A DNA stretch of 64,000 nt from an uncultured Fluviicola sp. (GCA_913009205.1 CAJVYC010000001.1:1-64000); one strand, 5' to 3'; counted from the first letter of the stretch, positions 1-9,063 are shown. A program made the numbers and translations. The notes: generated from the letters alone by a model not told the origin.

Positions 1-2
1 GG

Positions 3-95
3 ATTATATCAAATGATGGTGTAGTTGTTGAATTAACAAAAGAGGAAAATTTTGAAACTCTTTTCCTCGTATTTCGTCAATCATTTTCAACTTGA
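3..95 (+). CDS. C-terminal end of an unidentified protein (cut by window edge)
   Basis: An open frame enters from the left edge and ends at a TGA at 93-95, leaving 30 residues (start IISNDGVVVEL, end FRQSFST). It converges on the B12 operon that ends at 125. The piece is too short to identify, and it could be a chance open frame. No clear terminator separates the two convergent ends. Confidence 0.3.
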   Translation: MISNDGVVVELTKEENFETLFLVFRQSFST

Positions 96-124
96 CTTCA
101 AAAAATTCTTAGACAGATGTTCCA

Positions 125-1072
125 TTACATTTTAACTATTCGTTTTACAAACTTACTCTCTTTCGAGCGAATTGCAACGTAATAGATGCCGGGTTCAAAT
201 TCCGATAAATCAATCTTTTGATCGATAGTAGTGTCAATTAATAACCTTCCTTCAGAATTAAAGACTTGAATACTATACTCTTGATTGCCTTCAATGAATA
301 AAATTCCAGTCGTTGGATTTGGATAAATCGAAACGGACAACCCTTGTTCAATTAATCCTAATTCGGCAGCATGAATAACTCCAACGGCATCGAGATCAAA
401 TCCTCCTGAATCAAAACTGGTTGGATACGGATCGTTGATGATTGTTCCTTGTCCATCGTAGCGCGCATAAGTCGGATCGAGTGTTCCAACAACATCAATT
501 ATTTTGACATGCGTAATTGCATTTACGTCCAATCCTGAAGTTAAAGCCAATTCTTCTATGTCAAATGGAGTTCCATGGCGAGCTCTATACTTTCCTGCAA
601 AATTGTTCACATAACGGCAATTTACCGTGTCGAAGTTTGTCAATTGAACCTGTGTCTGAATTTCACTTGTAGATTCAAAACGATAAAAATTAACACCGTC
701 CGAACTTACTTCGACAAAAGCCAATTCTATATAGTGATCTGTAAAACCATTTTCAAAAACAGCGAAGTCAGGCCCTACTCCATTGTTAATAGGCGCTGGA
801 AATGTCAGAACCACCGAACCGCCGTCTCCAAGAGACACAACTCCTGTTCCATCAGCTTCTCCTGTTGCATCGGAATCTATTCCGTACGTTGTGTTTCCAA
901 CAGAAGGAACGGGTAAATTCATTGGTCCTCGCGTAACAACGGCATTGTTTGCCCAAGCAATAAAAACAGATGAATCCTTATGAATTGCTGTCGATCCAAG
1001 AACTCCCGGTTCTGGCGCAAAACTTTGTCCCCAACTAAGGATCGGAAGGAAAAGGAATATATATTTAATCAT
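125..1072 (-). CDS. T9SS-sorted cell-surface protein, last gene of the cobalamin operon
   Basis: 315 residues. A signal peptide (MIKYIFLFLPILSWGQ) is followed by a roughly 210-residue beta-rich region with the run FAVFENGF and ELAFVEVSSDG, then a linker and a typical T9SS type A tail from about residue 245 (SIYPNPTTGIL, YYVAIRSKESKFVKRIVKM). The product should be exported and attached to the cell surface. Its start overlaps the BtuG-like gene by 8 bases, so it is the fourth cistron behind the cobalamin riboswitch. I do not know an experimentally defined function for the central domain; position suggests binding or display of corrinoids. Certain: secretion and sorting signals. Inferred: the role in B12 capture. 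Confidence 0.85.
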   Translation of the reverse strand: MIKYIFLFLPILSWGQSFAPEPGVLGSTAIHKDSSVFIAWANNAVVTRGPMNLPVPSVGNTTYGIDSDATGEADGTGVVSLGDGGSVVLTFPAPINNGVGPDFAVFENGFTDHYIELAFVEVSSDGVNFYRFESTSEIQTQVQLTNFDTVNCRYVNNFAGKYRARHGTPFDIEELALTSGLDVNAITHVKIIDVVGTLDPTYARYDGQGTIINDPYPTSFDSGGFDLDAVGVIHAAELGLIEQGLSVSIYPNPTTGILFIEGNQEYSIQVFNSEGRLLIDTTIDQKIDLSEFEPGIYYVAIRSKESKFVKRIVKM

Positions 1073-2102
1073 AGAAAAGAACTTTTTTTGGATTCAATCC
1101 AACATGATAGCTTGTTTCATAAACACCTGCAGGATTGTACTTTCTGAGGTAACCGGTGTTTGTATAATTCATTGCGTCTGAAATATAAATCTTATCGTTA
1201 ATAGAATTGTAAGAGACGTTGTAGAGCGTAACAACTTCAGATAAATCAATGAAATTGGCTGATTCGATTATTTCGCTACTTGCATTAAATACGCTTACTG
1301 AATTGGCATCAAAGACAAGAAAATTTGAATTCATTGGTGAAATTCCATTGATGTCAAAAGCAAATGACTCTACAAGAACATCCGTTGTTGAATTGATACG
1401 CTTCAATCTCGATGGAACAGCTCCATAATCACCCCTAGAGACAACATAAACATCGCCTGAAGCATCCGAAACAACTTCCCCTGGATTAATTCCTACCGTG
1501 ATCTTCATCAATTCAGCATTTGTGGCCAAGTTAATTACAGAGAGCGTTGAATCTACATTTGGGAAGTTCAATCCACCCGAATTAGCGACATATAATTTGC
1601 CATTAGCAACTGCCAATCCTTCGGGATTATTTCCAACAGGAATTCGAGATGTCACGATCAATGAGCTAGTGTCAATAACATCTACAAAACCGTCATAGCA
1701 AGTCACGTAAGCATTTCCACCATAAAAAGCGATAGATCTTGGCTGCTTGGCAACTCCTCCACTTTCCATTTGAATTTGCTTAATAGAGGTGAAATCTGAG
1801 GCGGATAACACTTCGATTACACTGGATACATTTACAACGACATAAATTTTCCCTCCATAACGCTTTATATCATTTCCAGTATCTCCAATTTGACGGTTTG
1901 TTCTCGTCACGAAATAAGAGTTGTCAATTACTCCAGAAGAGAAATCAATCCATGAAATTGAGGAGTTGTTTTGTTGATACAATCCTTCGCAAAGAACCAA
2001 AGTTCCATTGCCTAAATTCGGAGCAGTAGCTGGACATTTCGTCTCGTCCTTTTTACAGGAAAAGAGAATAAATCCTATAACTATTAGGCTAATTAAGCGC
2101 AT
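1065..2102 (-). CDS. BtuG-like YncE/YVTN beta-propeller lipoprotein
   Basis: 345 residues. The lipobox is at the N terminus (FILFSC, Cys16), so it is lipid-anchored, probably at the outer membrane. The body consists of repeated blades of YVTN/YncE type, for example residues about 155-180 (IPVGNNPEGLAVANGKLYVANSGG) split into recognisable beta-propeller turns. In Bacteroides the surface lipoprotein BtuG is a seven-bladed propeller that binds cobalamin tightly and caps BtuB. This gene overlaps the BtuB-like receptor gene by 14 bases and shares its riboswitch, which supports the same role here. Family alternatives are other DUF5074/YncE-like surface propellers. The fold is well supported; the ligand is inferred from context. 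Confidence 0.8.
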   Translation of the reverse strand: MRLISLIVIGFILFSCKKDETKCPATAPNLGNGTLVLCEGLYQQNNSSISWIDFSSGVIDNSYFVTRTNRQIGDTGNDIKRYGGKIYVVVNVSSVIEVLSASDFTSIKQIQMESGGVAKQPRSIAFYGGNAYVTCYDGFVDVIDTSSLIVTSRIPVGNNPEGLAVANGKLYVANSGGLNFPNVDSTLSVINLATNAELMKITVGINPGEVVSDASGDVYVVSRGDYGAVPSRLKRINSTTDVLVESFAFDINGISPMNSNFLVFDANSVSVFNASSEIIESANFIDLSEVVTLYNVSYNSINDKIYISDAMNYTNTGYLRKYNPAGVYETSYHVGLNPKKVLFYD

Positions 2103-4113
2103 AACTCAATGAGATTAAATAGTTTCTTCCTGGCATCACAAACGACCGCACATAGGCGTATGATTGATTAAAAACGTTCTTTACGTTTGCCTGTATTTTA
2201 AATTCGTTTTGCTTTTTCAATTGGAAAGTATAATGAACTGCGATGTCCGATATCAAATACCCTTGAACTAAATTCGATTCGGTATTTTCATTCAAAGCGT
2301 AGCGCCCGCCTGTGAAATTGTTAGATAGTCTACAACCGAAATTCTTAATTGTCATTCCAACATCAAAATTAGCCATATGCTCAGGTGTATACGCAATTTG
2401 ATCACCAAAATTCAAAGATCCTTCCGTAATATCAATTGCTTTTTGATACGTATAATTGGCCGTCATTTTATAGTTGGACTTTTTTAATTTCCATTCAAAT
2501 TCGGCAGAAACATCTCCTCCAAAAACATTTACATTCGTTACGTTCTGCATCGACCATACGAATAAGTTTTTAGTTGGGATCGCAACGATCTTATTGTTCA
2601 CTCGGTTGTAATAAAGAGAAGTCCGAATGACCAAATCCTTTTTTATATTTTCAACAGGAATCATGCGAAGCATATAAATGAATTGGTGCGCTGTTTCGGG
2701 CAAAAGTGAAGAATTCCCGACGCTATTGTAGTACAACTCATTAAATGATGGCATTCTAAATGAGTTCTTGTACGTTCCTGTATGCTGATACTGAAAATTT
2801 CTGACTTCTCTTGATTGATAACTAAAAAACGGATTCGCTTTGAACATTTCACGAGAACTTGATCCAAGATTTGTATTTTCATTCACATACTGACCAGAAA
2901 CCATCAAGGTAAAATTTCCAATCAGGGTGTTTTTCACAAATGAAGTCACGGCTTTTGAATGAAAACGAATTGGATTGGACAAGGAAGAATCGCTTGAAAC
3001 GAGATTGCTTGCCGTCTGTTCTATTCCACCTTCAAAAACATAGTTTTGGAATTGCTGTCTTTGAAATTTCAATCCGAGAGTGGCGTTTCTATTGAGATAA
3101 TCGACATTTATTTTTCCCGCAGTATTCAAATACGTCGGGTCGTTGTAATTTAAATTGTTTTGATTGGCATTTCCGTAAACATTAAATCCCACCTTTTTAT
3201 AGATCCAATGGGCTCTGCCGTAAATGAGATTATCATTCGTCTTTAACCTTTCGTCGGCAGTTTCATTGTAAAGAATGACGGCGCCTGGCAAGCCTTGCTG
3301 AATGGTCGAGCCTTTATATCCGACATAGAATCTGCGGCCTTCTTTCGTTTTATATTGGACTTGTGCACCAAAATAAAGATCGCGGTAATCGTTGTTTTTT
3401 CGTTCCCCTTCAAATTCAGTTAAGCCATTCAAGAAGGTATAATTGTAATTTCCATCTGCTTGTCGGAAGCTTCCAAATGCAGAAAACAACCAATTTTTCC
3501 CTTTTAATTTTGAACCGGAAACATAAGTATCTTTTCTGTTGAAAGAACCGTATTTAACTGTTGCTCTTAGTGATGACTTTCTATCGTAATAACGACGAAA
3601 TGAATTCAAACTAATAACGTTCCCTGTAATCTGAGCCGATATAGGCAGAAACAGAGAGCCTAGCGAAACAGAATTGAGGTTCACAGAACTCACTCCATCA
3701 CTTTGAATTTGTCCTAAATTAATTTGGCCAGATTGTGAATTGTGAAGCATTACTCCATCCAAAACAATACTCGTATGCCCGCTTCCCATTGAGTGGTGCG
3801 AAACTGTTTTCAATCCGCCCAATCCGCCGTAAGACTTGACGTTTACACCTGGAAGCTTTGCTATCAAATCACCAGCATCATCAGCGGCAAGTTCTTCAAT
3901 ATCTTTTTTTCCAATTTCGAACTCAATCGGTCGAAGTTTTTTATAGGCTAAGGTCGGAATTGATATATAAATCTCGCCAATATCCTGATGTTTAATATGA
4001 TCAAGATAAACAGCGTTAGAATCAACTTTTGTCGTGTCAATTTGGCCAAAACCAAGAAACGGGAGCGCTAGAAGCACTCCCGCAATAATTTTTTTTTTAT
4101 TTAATGAAATCAT
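2089..4113 (-). CDS. TonB-dependent outer-membrane receptor, BtuB-like (cobalamin)
   Basis: 674 residues with a signal peptide ending near FGFGQ. A plug domain follows at about 60-170 (IEELAADDAGDLIAKLPGVNV, then TSIVLDGVMLHNSQSG), and a 22-strand-type barrel runs to a C-terminal aromatic end (YLISLSYALN). There is no N-terminal CarboxypepD_reg domain, so it is BtuB-sized and not a SusC homologue. It overlaps the preceding DUF4465 gene by 4 bases (ATGA) and lies in the transcript headed by a cobalamin riboswitch, which makes a corrinoid the likely substrate. Uptake would need TonB-ExbBD and a BtuFCD transporter, none of which is in the window. Confidence 0.85.
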   Translation of the reverse strand: MISLNKKKIIAGVLLALPFLGFGQIDTTKVDSNAVYLDHIKHQDIGEIYISIPTLAYKKLRPIEFEIGKKDIEELAADDAGDLIAKLPGVNVKSYGGLGGLKTVSHHSMGSGHTSIVLDGVMLHNSQSGQINLGQIQSDGVSSVNLNSVSLGSLFLPISAQITGNVISLNSFRRYYDRKSSLRATVKYGSFNRKDTYVSGSKLKGKNWLFSAFGSFRQADGNYNYTFLNGLTEFEGERKNNDYRDLYFGAQVQYKTKEGRRFYVGYKGSTIQQGLPGAVILYNETADERLKTNDNLIYGRAHWIYKKVGFNVYGNANQNNLNYNDPTYLNTAGKINVDYLNRNATLGLKFQRQQFQNYVFEGGIEQTASNLVSSDSSLSNPIRFHSKAVTSFVKNTLIGNFTLMVSGQYVNENTNLGSSSREMFKANPFFSYQSREVRNFQYQHTGTYKNSFRMPSFNELYYNSVGNSSLLPETAHQFIYMLRMIPVENIKKDLVIRTSLYYNRVNNKIVAIPTKNLFVWSMQNVTNVNVFGGDVSAEFEWKLKKSNYKMTANYTYQKAIDITEGSLNFGDQIAYTPEHMANFDVGMTIKNFGCRLSNNFTGGRYALNENTESNLVQGYLISDIAVHYTFQLKKQNEFKIQANVKNVFNQSYAYVRSFVMPGRNYLISLSYALN

Positions 4114-5102
4114 TGTTTAATGAATCGATTCGTATACGAACCAGATGCATTAACAAGTTGAATTACATAAACACCGTTTGAATAGTTTGAAACATCCAAT
4201 TGAGAAAACGAAACATGATCTTCAGAATAAAGGATTTCTCCTGTCAACGAAGTAATTGTAAGATTTCCTTGTTCACCCTTAATCATTAATTCATTTGTTG
4301 CAGGATTTGGATACATTGAAACGTTATTCAATTGATTTTCATTAAAGCCTAAACCGTATTTCACACTAACATTGTCGACGGCGAAATAGGTAGGCGTATT
4401 AATAAAACCACCTGTCGTATCTGACGATTCAATTTTAAAAGTAACCGTTGAAACGGGAGCTGAAAACGTCGTTAAATCAACTTTCAACCAATCGTCGGAA
4501 ATGTAATCTTGTGTATTGTCAGCAAAACGATAATCAGCCAAGTAAACTAAGCTCGAATCAAATATATTCCCGAATTCATCTGCACCATACACCCAAACAC
4601 GGTAAAAATCTTCACCATTTGATCCATCAGGAATGTTTCCGTGAATATCTCCACTCACGGATGTTCCAAACTCCTTACCGTATCCTCCTGCATCACCGCT
4701 CAGCATGGAAAGTGCAGAATATGTCGCGTTGGCGATATAAAACGAATCAATCGAAATGTATGAGGTTGTCGCCGAAATAAACCCATTGGAATAAAGCATA
4801 GCGAATGTTTCTGAATTGTCCGCTCCAGATCCTGGATATGCACTGTATTGATTTCCAAAACCAGGTGTAACGACATCGTTCATGTTGGAAATTGAAAATT
4901 CTGACCAATAACCGCCCCAAGCAGTGTCATAAAAATTTGTAAGGATTACATCCCCACCAAGGAATTCAAACTCCCCACCAACTCCACCTGACCCATTGTC
5001 AAATGAGTTTGGTGCTAATCCGAAAGATTCGAAATCGATTGTTTGTGCTTGCGCACTTGCTCCGATAAATAGAGCTGTTGCTAAAACGTAAAGTTTTTTC
5101 AT
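4110..5102 (-). CDS. DUF4465-type T9SS-sorted surface protein, first gene of the cobalamin operon
   Basis: 330 residues. The signal peptide (MKKLYVLATALFIGASAQAQ) precedes a DUF4465-like lectin-style beta domain at about 20-250, with TIDFESFGLAPNSF at its start and the WGGYWSEFSISNM and YFAVDNVSV motifs. A T9SS type A tail follows (MYPNPATNELMIKG ... YTNRFIKQ). It is the first cistron behind the riboswitch, starting about 110 bases downstream of it. DUF4465 proteins recur in B12-controlled Bacteroidota loci, and I recall, without verification, that Bacteroides BtuH may be of this kind. A role as a surface corrinoid binder is therefore inferred. The domain assignment rests on motif recognition only. 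Confidence 0.8.
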   Translation of the reverse strand: MKKLYVLATALFIGASAQAQTIDFESFGLAPNSFDNGSGGVGGEFEFLGGDVILTNFYDTAWGGYWSEFSISNMNDVVTPGFGNQYSAYPGSGADNSETFAMLYSNGFISATTSYISIDSFYIANATYSALSMLSGDAGGYGKEFGTSVSGDIHGNIPDGSNGEDFYRVWVYGADEFGNIFDSSLVYLADYRFADNTQDYISDDWLKVDLTTFSAPVSTVTFKIESSDTTGGFINTPTYFAVDNVSVKYGLGFNENQLNNVSMYPNPATNELMIKGEQGNLTITSLTGEILYSEDHVSFSQLDVSNYSNGVYVIQLVNASGSYTNRFIKQ

Positions 5103-5154
5103 CGTAAAATAATTTAAATAAGTTAAACGTGAAAAAATCAGGTAAGAGAAAATG

Positions 5155-5174
5155 GTACTGCTCGCGATCAGTAC
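5155..5174 (-). promoter_or_regulatory. Hairpin in the riboswitch expression platform
   Basis: A perfect 6-bp stem, GTACTG/CAGTAC, closes an 8-base loop between the riboswitch and the first gene. On the minus strand a U-rich but interrupted stretch follows. It may be the switching stem that controls translation or termination of the operon; no clean U-run supports a simple terminator. Confidence 0.4.
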
Positions 5175-5209
5175 TAAATCCGACTTTAATCTGAAGTCCT
5201 CTTTAATAA

Positions 5210-5388
5210 TTGACTAGGGCAAGTATTCTGACTCATACCTTATCGATTTTGTCTTCCCAACCGTCGGGTGACGGTCAGTGACTTATTAAAATCGACTCTT
5301 AGTATTTACAGCTGCAGATACAGTTTCGGATTTACACCGAATTCCTTTTTTCATTCCCTAAGCAAGCCTAGAGAAACCAAAGTCATGA
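5210..5388 (-). promoter_or_regulatory. Cobalamin riboswitch
   Basis: Read on the minus strand the region contains, in order, a GGGAA segment, GGTGTAAATCC, CTGTATCTGCAGCTGTAA and finally GAGTCAGAATACTTGCC. These correspond to the conserved core and the B12-box of the cobalamin riboswitch (GGTGnAAnTCC, GCAnCTGT, AGTCAGGATACCTGCC). Outer pairing is suggested by CTAGGC near 5370 and GCCCTAG at 5213-5219. It lies about 110 bases before the four-gene TonB operon. With cobalamin bound, such elements normally reduce expression of uptake genes. Boundaries are approximate. Confidence 0.92.
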
Positions 5389-5448
5389 CAAAAGTACAAC
5401 AAATATTATGATTGAAACTAAGAACTTTTACAATTGACTTGTAATAGG

Positions 5449-7893
5449 CTATTCTTTTGGCATTTTCAATATGTTCTTCTTGTTCTTATCAACAGAATAC
5501 GTGTATTGAAGCATAACAGTTCTAGGTTGCTCAATTTTCAATGGGCGAAGAGAATAAACATTGTTCATGATATTCGTTCCAACAACAGCTACCTTATGAT
5601 GATCATTCAATCTGTATGAAAAACGCGCATCAAAAATCCAATTCCCATGTCGGTGTGAATTGTAAAAATCCATGTATTCAATATCCTGAACATATACCAT
5701 TCCATCAGTCAAGTCTTCAAATTCACTGATCACGATATCCATATTTTCAATTTTAGAAAAATACTTAAAACTTCCTCCAATACTGAATTTCTCTTTGATT
5801 GTCACCTCAACGTCAGCCTTTAAATTATGAAGGAACCTGTATTTCAAAATTCCTCTTGATGGATCCAAAGACGTTGTGTTAAAAGTGTAATCCTTTTTAT
5901 AAAACGTAGTATCAGCTCCATAAATGTAATCCGGTGTTAATGACTTTGGAACAATATAGTTGTAGCCTGTCATAAATGTCATTTCAGCATGTTTCCCCAA
6001 TTTGGCTTTTCCAGTAAATGAAAAATCAAGCCCCAAAACTCTAGACTCTCCGGTATTTAAAAATTTAAAGCCTGCAAAGCCTGGTACCGAAGGATCACCC
6101 CAAAAACCAAACATGTATTCGATAGTATTTTGATACTCTTGCCAGAATCCAGCGAGATCTAAATAACCATATACTCCACCAATTTTAATTCCTTGCTTAA
6201 CTCCGATCTCCGCGTTCCAACTGCTTTCAGGTTTTAAATCTGAATTGGGAAATACTCCAAAATTCCCAATCCCAGTTCGTATAAAACGCTCAGTGATTGT
6301 CGGAAATCTAAACCCTTGACCATAAGAAGCTCTCAAATAAGTCTCTTGGTATATCTTCAAACTTGTTCCTGCTCTGAAAATTGGTTTTAAAGCAGTTATT
6401 GAATCATTTAGTTGAAAATACTCTACCCGTCCACCAACTGAAACATTGAGTACTTTTTTAATCTTTTTCTCTAATTGCGTATACGCCGAAACGTTTAGTA
6501 AAGTATTATTTGGACTTCCTGACCCGATGTACATATTCGCTTCAGAATTGACGTATTGCGCTGTGAATCCACCGATAAAGTCAAAGTCAACCAAAGATTT
6601 GTATTGCTTTTTAAACATATAATCACCGTAAAAAGTAGTCGCCTTATTGGATTGATTCGCGGTCATTTGATTGTCCGAATGCAACATCCTACCTCTGAAT
6701 TGATGCTTCCCATTGGATTGAGTCATTAAATTCAAAAATGGATCTAGATGAAAAATCCATTGATTTTGTAGAATCATAGCTCCAGGATAGGCTTGAAAAA
6801 GTTGTGCGGAATCGCCTAACCAAGCAAACGCCATATTGGACTGAGAAACCATTGCGTTTCCATTAATTCCATAATTCATCCCTCTATATTTCTTAGATCG
6901 ATGACGTATATTAAAATTTACTCTTGCTCTTTTACTAACCATTTGAGAGTTTCGGAAATTCGTTATCGAATCAGCAAATTGAGACACTTGAATATTTGAA
7001 TCTTCAACTGGAGGACCAATATATCCATGATCATAGTTTAAGTTTCCACCTACAACTATATCCCAATTTTTAACTTTTCTTGAGTGTAAGAAATTCGCTC
7101 CTGAAATAAGAGGTGTATCATCCCACCAAGTTGCACCTGCAACGTTGGGTTTAGAATAAAACCCTGAATAAACGTTTACTTTTGTTTTTGGTTTATTCTT
7201 AGGGAATGCCGTTCGAATATGAATCGACCCAGATAAGGCAGAACTCCCTGATAAAACCGAAGCAGCACCTTTTATAACTTCTATTTGATGTATGTTTTCA
7301 ACTGGAATAAACCCCCACTCCGGCCGTCCCGAATCTCCAGAAAGCATTGGCATATCATCAACAATTACTGCTACTTTTGATCCCACACCAAAGGTAAATC
7401 CACTCCCACCTCTAATTTGAGGTTCACCATCAAGAATATTTAACCCTGGGGTTTGATCAAGCGCAGTTTCAATGCTTCTAGTATTTCTATTTTCAATCAT
7501 TTCCGGCTTAAGAATCTCCATAGAAACCGTTTGATCTTCTAGGGGCTTGTCAAATTTCCCAACCTTAACCGTAACATCATCTATCTCTTGATAGATAGGT
7601 TCAAGTTTGATATTACGTGTAATTGTATCGCCCTCCAATATTGTTACAAAGAAAGTATCAGTAACCATAGATGTGTATCTGCATATGATTCGACATTTAC
7701 CTTTAGGAAGCTTTAAGAAAAACGTTCCATTATCATCCGTATTATCCCCACGAGTAAAATCAGCTCGATATATTACTGACGCTCCAAATAAAGGGTCGTC
7801 ATTATTATCCGTGACTCTACCTGTTAAAGTTCCCTGTTGAGCATTCGAAATAAATGCTGTGCTAATTATAAATAAAATTAAGAAGTTTCTCAT
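5449..7893 (-). CDS. TonB-dependent receptor with CarboxypepD_reg-like N-terminal domain
   Basis: The start is placed at the ATG at 7893, giving MRNFLILFIISTAFISNAQ as signal peptide; the frame opens at a TTG at 7917, but that lies inside a terminator hairpin and precedes the signal sequence. About 814 residues: a carboxypeptidase-D regulatory-like domain at about 20-110 (GTLTGRVTDNNDDPLFGASV), a plug at about 115-230 (IETALDQTPGLNI, QIEVIKGAASVLSGSSA) and a barrel. This layout is common for siderophore, haem or metal receptors of Bacteroidota. No substrate can be named. It is downstream of, and in the same direction as, the gene at 7959-8903, separated by a strong intrinsic terminator. Confidence 0.88.
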   Translation of the reverse strand: MRNFLILFIISTAFISNAQQGTLTGRVTDNNDDPLFGASVIYRADFTRGDNTDDNGTFFLKLPKGKCRIICRYTSMVTDTFFVTILEGDTITRNIKLEPIYQEIDDVTVKVGKFDKPLEDQTVSMEILKPEMIENRNTRSIETALDQTPGLNILDGEPQIRGGSGFTFGVGSKVAVIVDDMPMLSGDSGRPEWGFIPVENIHQIEVIKGAASVLSGSSALSGSIHIRTAFPKNKPKTKVNVYSGFYSKPNVAGATWWDDTPLISGANFLHSRKVKNWDIVVGGNLNYDHGYIGPPVEDSNIQVSQFADSITNFRNSQMVSKRARVNFNIRHRSKKYRGMNYGINGNAMVSQSNMAFAWLGDSAQLFQAYPGAMILQNQWIFHLDPFLNLMTQSNGKHQFRGRMLHSDNQMTANQSNKATTFYGDYMFKKQYKSLVDFDFIGGFTAQYVNSEANMYIGSGSPNNTLLNVSAYTQLEKKIKKVLNVSVGGRVEYFQLNDSITALKPIFRAGTSLKIYQETYLRASYGQGFRFPTITERFIRTGIGNFGVFPNSDLKPESSWNAEIGVKQGIKIGGVYGYLDLAGFWQEYQNTIEYMFGFWGDPSVPGFAGFKFLNTGESRVLGLDFSFTGKAKLGKHAEMTFMTGYNYIVPKSLTPDYIYGADTTFYKKDYTFNTTSLDPSRGILKYRFLHNLKADVEVTIKEKFSIGGSFKYFSKIENMDIVISEFEDLTDGMVYVQDIEYMDFYNSHRHGNWIFDARFSYRLNDHHKVAVVGTNIMNNVYSLRPLKIEQPRTVMLQYTYSVDKNKKNILKMPKE

Positions 7894-7900
7894 AGCAGTA

Positions 7901-7930
7901 AAAAAGGGTCTAGACAATGCCTAGACCCTT
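7901..7930 (-). terminator. Intrinsic terminator after the T9SS protein gene
   Basis: On the minus strand the stem AAGGGTCTAG/CTAGACCCTT (10 bp, 7-base loop) is followed by a run of U. The U-run ends only 7 bases before the ATG of the next TonB receptor, so the hairpin also forms the 5' leader of any read-through transcript. Confidence 0.88.
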
Positions 7931-7958
7931 CAAATTTAAGTTTTTTTCCTATTCGATT

Positions 7959-8903
7959 CTAATACTTAAGAATTTCGAATTTGTATATTTTATTTTCTGT
8001 AAGGATGTGTACAAAATAAACACCAGGGTTTGCATCAAATGCAATGTTAGATTCAACATCACCAGTTTGAAGAACTTGCCCCATAGTGCTGTAAATAGAA
8101 TAATCACCATCCAATTCAACCAAAGAATTCACTGTAATTGTATTTGAAACGTTATCCATAGAAACAACAACATCATTTTGATCTAACTCAGAAATCCCGA
8201 TTCCACCAGTTGGATTGTAAATCAATTCAACATCATCAATATATAACTCATCACCTGCATCTCCTCCGCCAGGAGTTTCATTTGTAGTAAACGTTACTAA
8301 GATATAATCGTTAACTGTTGCAGGTCCAGAATAATCAAATGCAACAGCGAATCTTCCCCATCCATTTGTAGCTGGGTAATTAACGACTGCAGAACCAACC
8401 AATTCAGCAGCAGAAGCAGCATCTTCAGGATCTTGATAATCATAATTAGTATGAATCGAAGCTTTCATTCTTGCGTTACCAGACCCTCCACTTGGTATGA
8501 ACTTTGCCCAAAAAACAATTGAATCAGGAGTGTCAGTCAATACTTGAGAGAAATCAGTGTCTCCAGTGAAAGTTTTATTGTGGTTAGAAGGATCATTTGC
8601 AGTAGCACTATTCATTTGAATTTGTCCTAATGTCACATTTCCATTCGCAACAATACCAAAAATACTTGTCGAGAACAAGCGGCAAGAAGAGAATCCAGCA
8701 GACCCAGGTCTAATATCAGAAGACTCATCGCATTGATCCCCTGCAGCAAAAGCAAAAGTACCAGCCGCAGTTAAAAAACTATTCCAGTTGTCAGGCTCGT
8801 CATTATTTGCCCAGTTTTCCATGTCTCCGTTTCCAATTTGCTGCTGAGCGAATAATGCTCCAGAAGTTAATGCCAACGCAATAATTAGTATTATTTTTTT
8901 CAT
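7959..8903 (-). CDS. T9SS-sorted secreted protein with PCMD-like carbohydrate-binding fold
   Basis: 314 residues. The signal peptide (MKKIILIIALALTSGALFAQ) is followed by an opening typical of PCMD/carbohydrate-binding-like modules (IGNGDMENWANNDEPDNWN), a beta-sandwich region ending with GDELYIDDVELIY near residue 225, and a divergent T9SS tail (PGVYFVHILTENKIYKFEILKY). The product is expected outside the cell or on its surface. No enzymatic residues were recognised; glycan or nutrient binding is a guess from the fold. It has its own promoter and terminator. Partial co-transcription with the TonB receptor behind it is possible by read-through. Confidence 0.82.
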   Translation of the reverse strand: MKKIILIIALALTSGALFAQQQIGNGDMENWANNDEPDNWNSFLTAAGTFAFAAGDQCDESSDIRPGSAGFSSCRLFSTSIFGIVANGNVTLGQIQMNSATANDPSNHNKTFTGDTDFSQVLTDTPDSIVFWAKFIPSGGSGNARMKASIHTNYDYQDPEDAASAAELVGSAVVNYPATNGWGRFAVAFDYSGPATVNDYILVTFTTNETPGGGDAGDELYIDDVELIYNPTGGIGISELDQNDVVVSMDNVSNTITVNSLVELDGDYSIYSTMGQVLQTGDVESNIAFDANPGVYFVHILTENKIYKFEILKY

Positions 8904-8924
8904 ATCTATGGTTTATTATTTAGG

Positions 8925-8954
8925 CAAATATAGCATTAAACGTTTTCATTCAAT
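8925..8954 (-). promoter_or_regulatory. Bacteroidota-type promoter (TTG-N18-TATATTTG)
   Basis: On the minus strand the -7 box TATATTTG at 8925-8932 matches TAnnTTTG and is preceded by ATTG 18 bases upstream. Transcription would start about 15 bases before the ATG at 8903. Both boxes and the spacing fit the primary sigma factor of this phylum. Confidence 0.65.
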
Positions 8955-9063
8955 ACTTCAAAATGTTAATTGGCAACTCTATTTTTATAATTGATATGGA
9001 TTTTGACCAACGTCATCAAAATTTAGCGCATAACTATAATTAAGTAACTTGCAGAAGTGTTTG

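Noticed and set aside
575-916. Plus-strand frame of 113 codons
   Set aside because: It is antisense to the T9SS gene, with no recognisable family and no promoter; a shadow frame.
7894-7917. TTG start giving an eight-residue longer TonB receptor
   Set aside because: The TTG lies in the loop/stem of the terminator, and the ATG at 7893 starts a normal signal peptide.
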